From NCBI GenBank assembly GCA_023266165.1, contig JAHFRR010000071.1, positions 1-6,918 on the forward strand: a DNA stretch of 6,918 bases. Reading direction: 5' to 3'. Source of the DNA: Thiotrichales bacterium. GTDB taxonomy: Bacteria; Pseudomonadota; Gammaproteobacteria; Francisellales; CACEW01. The translations under genes and the position numbers were made by a program. Shown one piece after another: positions 6,307 through 6,918 of the stretch. Within the stretch, counting starts at the first letter, position 1, and each line of letters begins with the position of its first letter. The notes beneath the pieces are model-generated. The model ran no database searches, was not told where the DNA came from, and saw nothing but the letters and a program-made list of their open reading frames with translations.

Positions 6307-6918
6307 ATGCTGTTCCACAATTTTTCACATTTCGGTTTAAGCTTGCTGATGCGTGACAGCCTGGCGTTGCTCACGGCTTTTGCGATCATGATGGGCTTGA
6401 TGCCCTGGATGATTCGCGCGTTGCAACGTCAGCAAATTGGGCAAGTGATTCGCAATCTGGGGCCCGAGTCGCATTTTAGCAAAAAAGGCACACCAACCAT
6501 GGGTGGGATCATGATTGTGATCAGTCTATTGGTTTCCATGGTGTTATGGTGTGACTGGTATAACCCGTTTGTCTGGATGTCCCTGCTGGCCTTGATAGGG
6601 TACGGTTTGATTGGTGCGTGTGATGATTATTTCAAGGTGGTTCGCAAGAACACAGAGGGCTTGAAGTCGCGTTGGAAGTTCTTCTGGCAGTCTCTGTTAG
6701 CGTTGGTGTTGATGATTTGGCTATACCACACGCTTGTCAAAAGCCAGCAAGTCTTGATGTTGCCATGGTTTCCGCATGTGTTTTTGCATCTGGGATTGGG
6801 GATGATCTTGATAGGGTATTTGATGATTTCAGGGTTCAGTAACGCGGTGAATCTCACGTATGGCTTAGATGGTCTGGCCATTTTGCCCAGCATCACCGTG
6901 GCGTTGGCTTTATCTCTG
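6307..6918 (+). CDS. mraY: Phospho-N-acetylmuramoyl-pentapeptide-transferase MraY, C-terminus cut by window edge
   Basis: MraY is the inner-membrane enzyme that transfers phospho-MurNAc-pentapeptide from the MurF product to undecaprenyl phosphate, giving lipid I. The first 204 residues of roughly 360 are present. Visible family motifs are GPESHFSKKGTPTMGG (52-67), the Asp pair in GACDDYFKVVRK (103-114), GLKSRWKFFWQ (118-128) and SNAVNLTYGLDGLA (178-191). Hydrophobic membrane segments lie at about 18-38, 68-82, 90-104, 129-143 and 160-177, with more beyond the edge. The start is well supported: AAGGAGA (6296-6302) lies a few bases upstream, and the N-terminus aligns with E. coli MraY. Tyr185 (codon TAT, 6859-6861) replaces the first Asp of the nearly invariant NLTDGLDGL motif, while Asn182 and Asp188 are kept. 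It follows murF by 164 bases, unusually far for this pair. Confidence 0.96.
   Translation, partial: MLFHNFSHFGLSLLMRDSLALLTAFAIMMGLMPWMIRALQRQQIGQVIRNLGPESHFSKKGTPTMGGIMIVISLLVSMVLWCDWYNPFVWMSLLALIGYGLIGACDDYFKVVRKNTEGLKSRWKFFWQSLLALVLMIWLYHTLVKSQQVLMLPWFPHVFLHLGLGMILIGYLMISGFSNAVNLTYGLDGLAILPSITVALALSL

Noticed and set aside
6094..6318. 74-codon minus-strand open frame spanning the murF-mraY gap
   Set aside because: It overlaps the ends of two confident genes on the other strand, has no good ribosome site and resembles no known protein.
6627..6896. 89-codon minus-strand open frame
   Set aside because: Antisense to conserved mraY; a codon-bias shadow.
1..6918. CRISPR array, tRNA, rRNA, insertion sequence or phage attachment site
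   Set aside because: No spaced direct repeats, cloverleaf-like sequence, transposase motif or terminal inverted repeats were seen on either strand by eye.

Overview
The window looks like a chromosomal segment of a Gammaproteobacterium. The main clue is a divergent rluD / bamD pair, an arrangement familiar from that class, together with BamD, NrdR, MurF and MraY proteins that resemble their E. coli counterparts. A host-associated lineage such as the Legionellales is possible: genes of the AAA-ATPase/PD-(D/E)XK family at 1731-2903 are often expanded in such bacteria. That placement is a weak inference.

Left arm, all on the minus strand and read right to left: rluD (23S rRNA pseudouridine synthase, 2969-3937); a C-terminally shortened AAA-ATPase-like gene (1731-2903) with its own extended -10 promoter; nrdR (zinc-finger/ATP-cone repressor of ribonucleotide reductase genes, 1185-1679); and a secreted multicopper oxidase (1-1188) whose start overlaps the nrdR stop as ATGA and which runs off the left edge. 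The oxidase has no stop inside the window but is read clearly by translating the minus strand.

Right arm, plus strand: bamD (outer-membrane assembly lipoprotein, 4011-4775); murF (4772-6142), overlapping bamD as ATGA; a 164-base gap with two back-to-back hairpins; and mraY (6307 onward), cut by the right edge. MurF makes UDP-MurNAc-pentapeptide and MraY transfers the phospho-MurNAc-pentapeptide to undecaprenyl phosphate to make lipid I, so these two act in consecutive steps. Linking them to bamD puts two envelope-building processes on one probable transcript. murE, usually just upstream of murF, is absent.

Most of the window is conserved housekeeping sequence. I found no convincing new multi-gene system. 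The points most worth checking are a Tyr at a normally invariant Asp of MraY, the AAA gene lacking its usual nuclease domain, the nrdR-copper oxidase coupling, and the palindromic segment before mraY.
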